Origin: Oceanobacillus jeddahensis
GTDB taxonomy: Bacteria; Bacillota; Bacilli; Bacillales; Amphibacillaceae
Reading direction: 5' to 3'
Assembly (NCBI RefSeq): GCF_000750635.1
Contig: NZ_CCDM010000001.1
Coordinates: forward strand, 186,001-250,000
DNA: 64,000 bases
Under the pieces are notes generated by a model, which saw only the letters and a program-made list of their open reading frames with translations, was not told where the DNA came from and did no database searches. The translations under genes and the position numbers were made by a program. Shown piece by piece: positions 62,476 through 64,000 of the stretch. How positions within the stretch are numbered: position 1 is the stretch's first letter; each line of letters starts with the position of its first letter.

Positions 62476-63579
62476 TTGAGTTTAATAAGGTATGGAATAG
62501 TGGGGACAGGTTATTTTGGAGCAGAATTAGGACGAATTCTTAATAATTTAGATCACGCAAAAGTTACTTCGGTTTATGATCCTTCTAATTCAGAGGATAT
62601 TGCAGATGAGCTGGGCTGTGAAAGTTCATCAACTATTGAAGAACTTTGTAGTAGGGAGGATGTTGATACCGTTATTGTGGCTTCTCCCAATTCAACACAT
62701 AAGGAACCAGTATTACTTGCTGCTAAATATGGCAAAAATGTATTCTGCGAAAAGCCAATTGCTTTAAACTTTCAAGACTGTGAAGAGATGATACAAAGGA
62801 CAAAGGAAGAGAATGTAGTATTTATGGCAGGGCATATCATGAACTTTATGAATGGTGTCCGAAGAGCTAAACAAATAATAAATGAAGGGGTTATAGGTGA
62901 TATCCTATTTTGTCATGCTGAGAGAAATGGGTGGGAGGAAGTTCAAGAAACAGTAAGCTGGAAAAAGCTAAGGGATATATCTGGGGGTCATTTATATCAT
63001 CATATCCATGAGTTAGATTTTATTCAATTCTTGATGGGAGTTCCAGAAAGAGTAAGTATGTCAGGAGGAAACGTTGTGCATACGGGAGAACAATTTGGAG
63101 ATGAAGATGACATGCTGTTTATTACCTTAGAGTTCTCTGGAAAAAGGTTTGCAACACTTCAATACGGATCAGCGTTTAGATGGAGTGATCACTTTGTAAA
63201 GATTCAAGGTACTTTAGGAGCAATATTAATTGATATGCAGAATGCAAAGATGATATTAAAAACAACAAATGAAGAAGAGTATATACTTCATGAAACGAAA
63301 GAGGAAGATGAAGATCGAGCTCAATTAAATAAAAACTCAGAAATGGATAGTGCAATTATGTATGGAAGACCAAATCAACGTCCACCGCAGTGGCTTCAGT
63401 CTATGATGATCAATGAAATGCGTTATTTACATTCTGTTCTTCAAGGAAAAGAGATTGAAGATGAATTTAAACCTTTACTAGATGGAACAGCTGCAAGAGA
63501 TTCTATTGCTACAGCAGACGCCTTAACCCTTTCGTTACAAGAAGATAGAAAAGTAAGTGTAGTAGAAGTAATGAAATAG
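62476..63579 (+). CDS. Gfo/Idh/MocA family oxidoreductase of the sialic acid operon
   Basis: The 367-residue protein has GIVGTGYFGAELGRIL for NAD, CEKPIALNFQDCEEM with the catalytic Lys and GGHLYHHIHELDFIQF with the His. Oxidoreductases of this family lie in several nan clusters, including pneumococcal ones, where they process dehydrated or anhydro sialic acids or catalyse a redox-neutral conversion. The start is TTG behind GAGGAGG. Whether it handles 2,7-anhydro-Neu5Ac cannot be settled from sequence. Confidence 0.86.
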   Translation: MSLIRYGIVGTGYFGAELGRILNNLDHAKVTSVYDPSNSEDIADELGCESSSTIEELCSREDVDTVIVASPNSTHKEPVLLAAKYGKNVFCEKPIALNFQDCEEMIQRTKEENVVFMAGHIMNFMNGVRRAKQIINEGVIGDILFCHAERNGWEEVQETVSWKKLRDISGGHLYHHIHELDFIQFLMGVPERVSMSGGNVVHTGEQFGDEDDMLFITLEFSGKRFATLQYGSAFRWSDHFVKIQGTLGAILIDMQNAKMILKTTNEEEYILHETKEEDEDRAQLNKNSEMDSAIMYGRPNQRPPQWLQSMMINEMRYLHSVLQGKEIEDEFKPLLDGTAARDSIATADALTLSLQEDRKVSVVEVMK

Positions 63580-63792
63580 AATCATTAGCTATAAAGCGAA
63601 TTGATTGAAAACTACTTCGTTCTTAATTTAATCGTTTTTTTAGTTTTTAATCTCTTTTGTATTATTATACGGGTAGGGTGAATTTTAAATTGTATCTGTT
63701 ATCTATATTAATTTTGTGTTCTTGAATAATTAATAGAATGATAAAGAGGAATTCGTATTAAGTTTTTCTCTTTTAAGAAGGTGAAAGAAAAA

Positions 63793-64000
63793 ATGCAAGT
63801 AGGAGCTATCGATATAGGAGGAACAGCAATAAAGTATGCTATAGTTAATATTAACGGAGATATTGTGTATGATGGTACAATTGCGACAAAAGCAAATTTA
63901 GGTGGTTTAGCTGTTGTAGAACAAGTACTAATGATTTGTAAGGAGTTAATGAGCTGTTTTGAAATAGAAGGCATATCTATTAGTTCTGCAGGTCAAATTG
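63793..64000 (+). CDS. nanK: ROK family kinase, N-terminal part (probable N-acetylmannosamine kinase)
   Basis: The gene starts at ATG 63793 behind GAAGGTGA and runs off the window after about 69 codons. The opening QVGAIDIGGTAIKYAIV is the ROK ATP-binding motif, and the following residues fit a sugar kinase. In this operon it should phosphorylate ManNAc between the NanA and NanE steps. The rest of the protein is not visible, so the metal-binding CxCGxxGC motif cannot be checked. Confidence 0.82.
   Translation, partial: MQVGAIDIGGTAIKYAIVNINGDIVYDGTIATKANLGGLAVVEQVLMICKELMSCFEIEGISISSAGQI

Noticed and set aside
1-64000. tRNA, rRNA or phage structural genes
   Set aside because: No cloverleaf-like or rRNA-like sequence and no phage structural protein was recognised by eye. 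A dedicated RNA search was not possible.

Overview
The window is low-GC, Gram-positive DNA. Strong AGGAGG-type ribosome binding sites, TTG/GTG starts, sigma-A promoters, intrinsic terminators and lipoprotein signal peptides point to a Bacillaceae chromosome, probably a free-living, possibly halotolerant genus such as Oceanobacillus, Virgibacillus or Gracilibacillus. The genus is an inference. No rRNA, tRNA, CRISPR array, transposase or phage structural gene was seen.

Layout. 1-5 kb: small hypothetical genes, a lipoprotein, and a CofE-like gamma-glutamyl ligase divergent from a LysR regulator. 5-8.7 kb: two attenuated transcription units facing away from each other. One is pheA plus a GltP-type symporter on the minus strand, behind a phenylalanine-rich leader peptide and competing hairpins. 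The other is an RlmA-type 23S rRNA methyltransferase behind a nine-codon leader ORF and a terminator. 9-18.6 kb: an M20 deacylase, then an IclR-controlled catabolic operon (SDR, PPC protein, acyl-CoA synthetase, thiolase, OB-fold partner, TRAP transporter). It ends in a decayed copy of the 3' end of the M20 gene. 18.6-30.2 kb: a defence island with an HNH nuclease, an RloC-like anticodon-nuclease candidate and a type I restriction system ordered half-S, M, S, R, set among decayed coding remnants. 30.2-31.1 kb: a mosaic of inverted repeats.

31.2-37.2 kb: an L-sorbose PTS operon with the same functional order as enteric sorCDFBAME. 37.3-38.3 kb: a decayed secreted protein and an XRE regulator. 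38.4-48 kb: a hexuronate operon (GntR, uxuA, two Gfo/Idh/MocA proteins, uxuB, a TRAP transporter, uxaC). 48.5-57 kb: an acid-sugar operon (TTT transporter, SAF-domain oxidoreductase, DUF1537 kinase, GntR, zinc dehydrogenase, class II aldolase). 57.5-64 kb: a sialic acid operon (nanE, nanA, ABC transporter, Gfo/Idh/MocA protein, and a ROK kinase cut by the window end).

The right half is therefore a run of sugar and sugar-acid modules, each with its own importer and most with their own regulator. The most notable new signals are regulatory. The pheA leader has all the parts of a textbook ribosome-stalling attenuator, in a group of bacteria that normally uses T-boxes or protein-binding leaders. 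The rRNA methyltransferase leader resembles those of antibiotic-inducible resistance genes.
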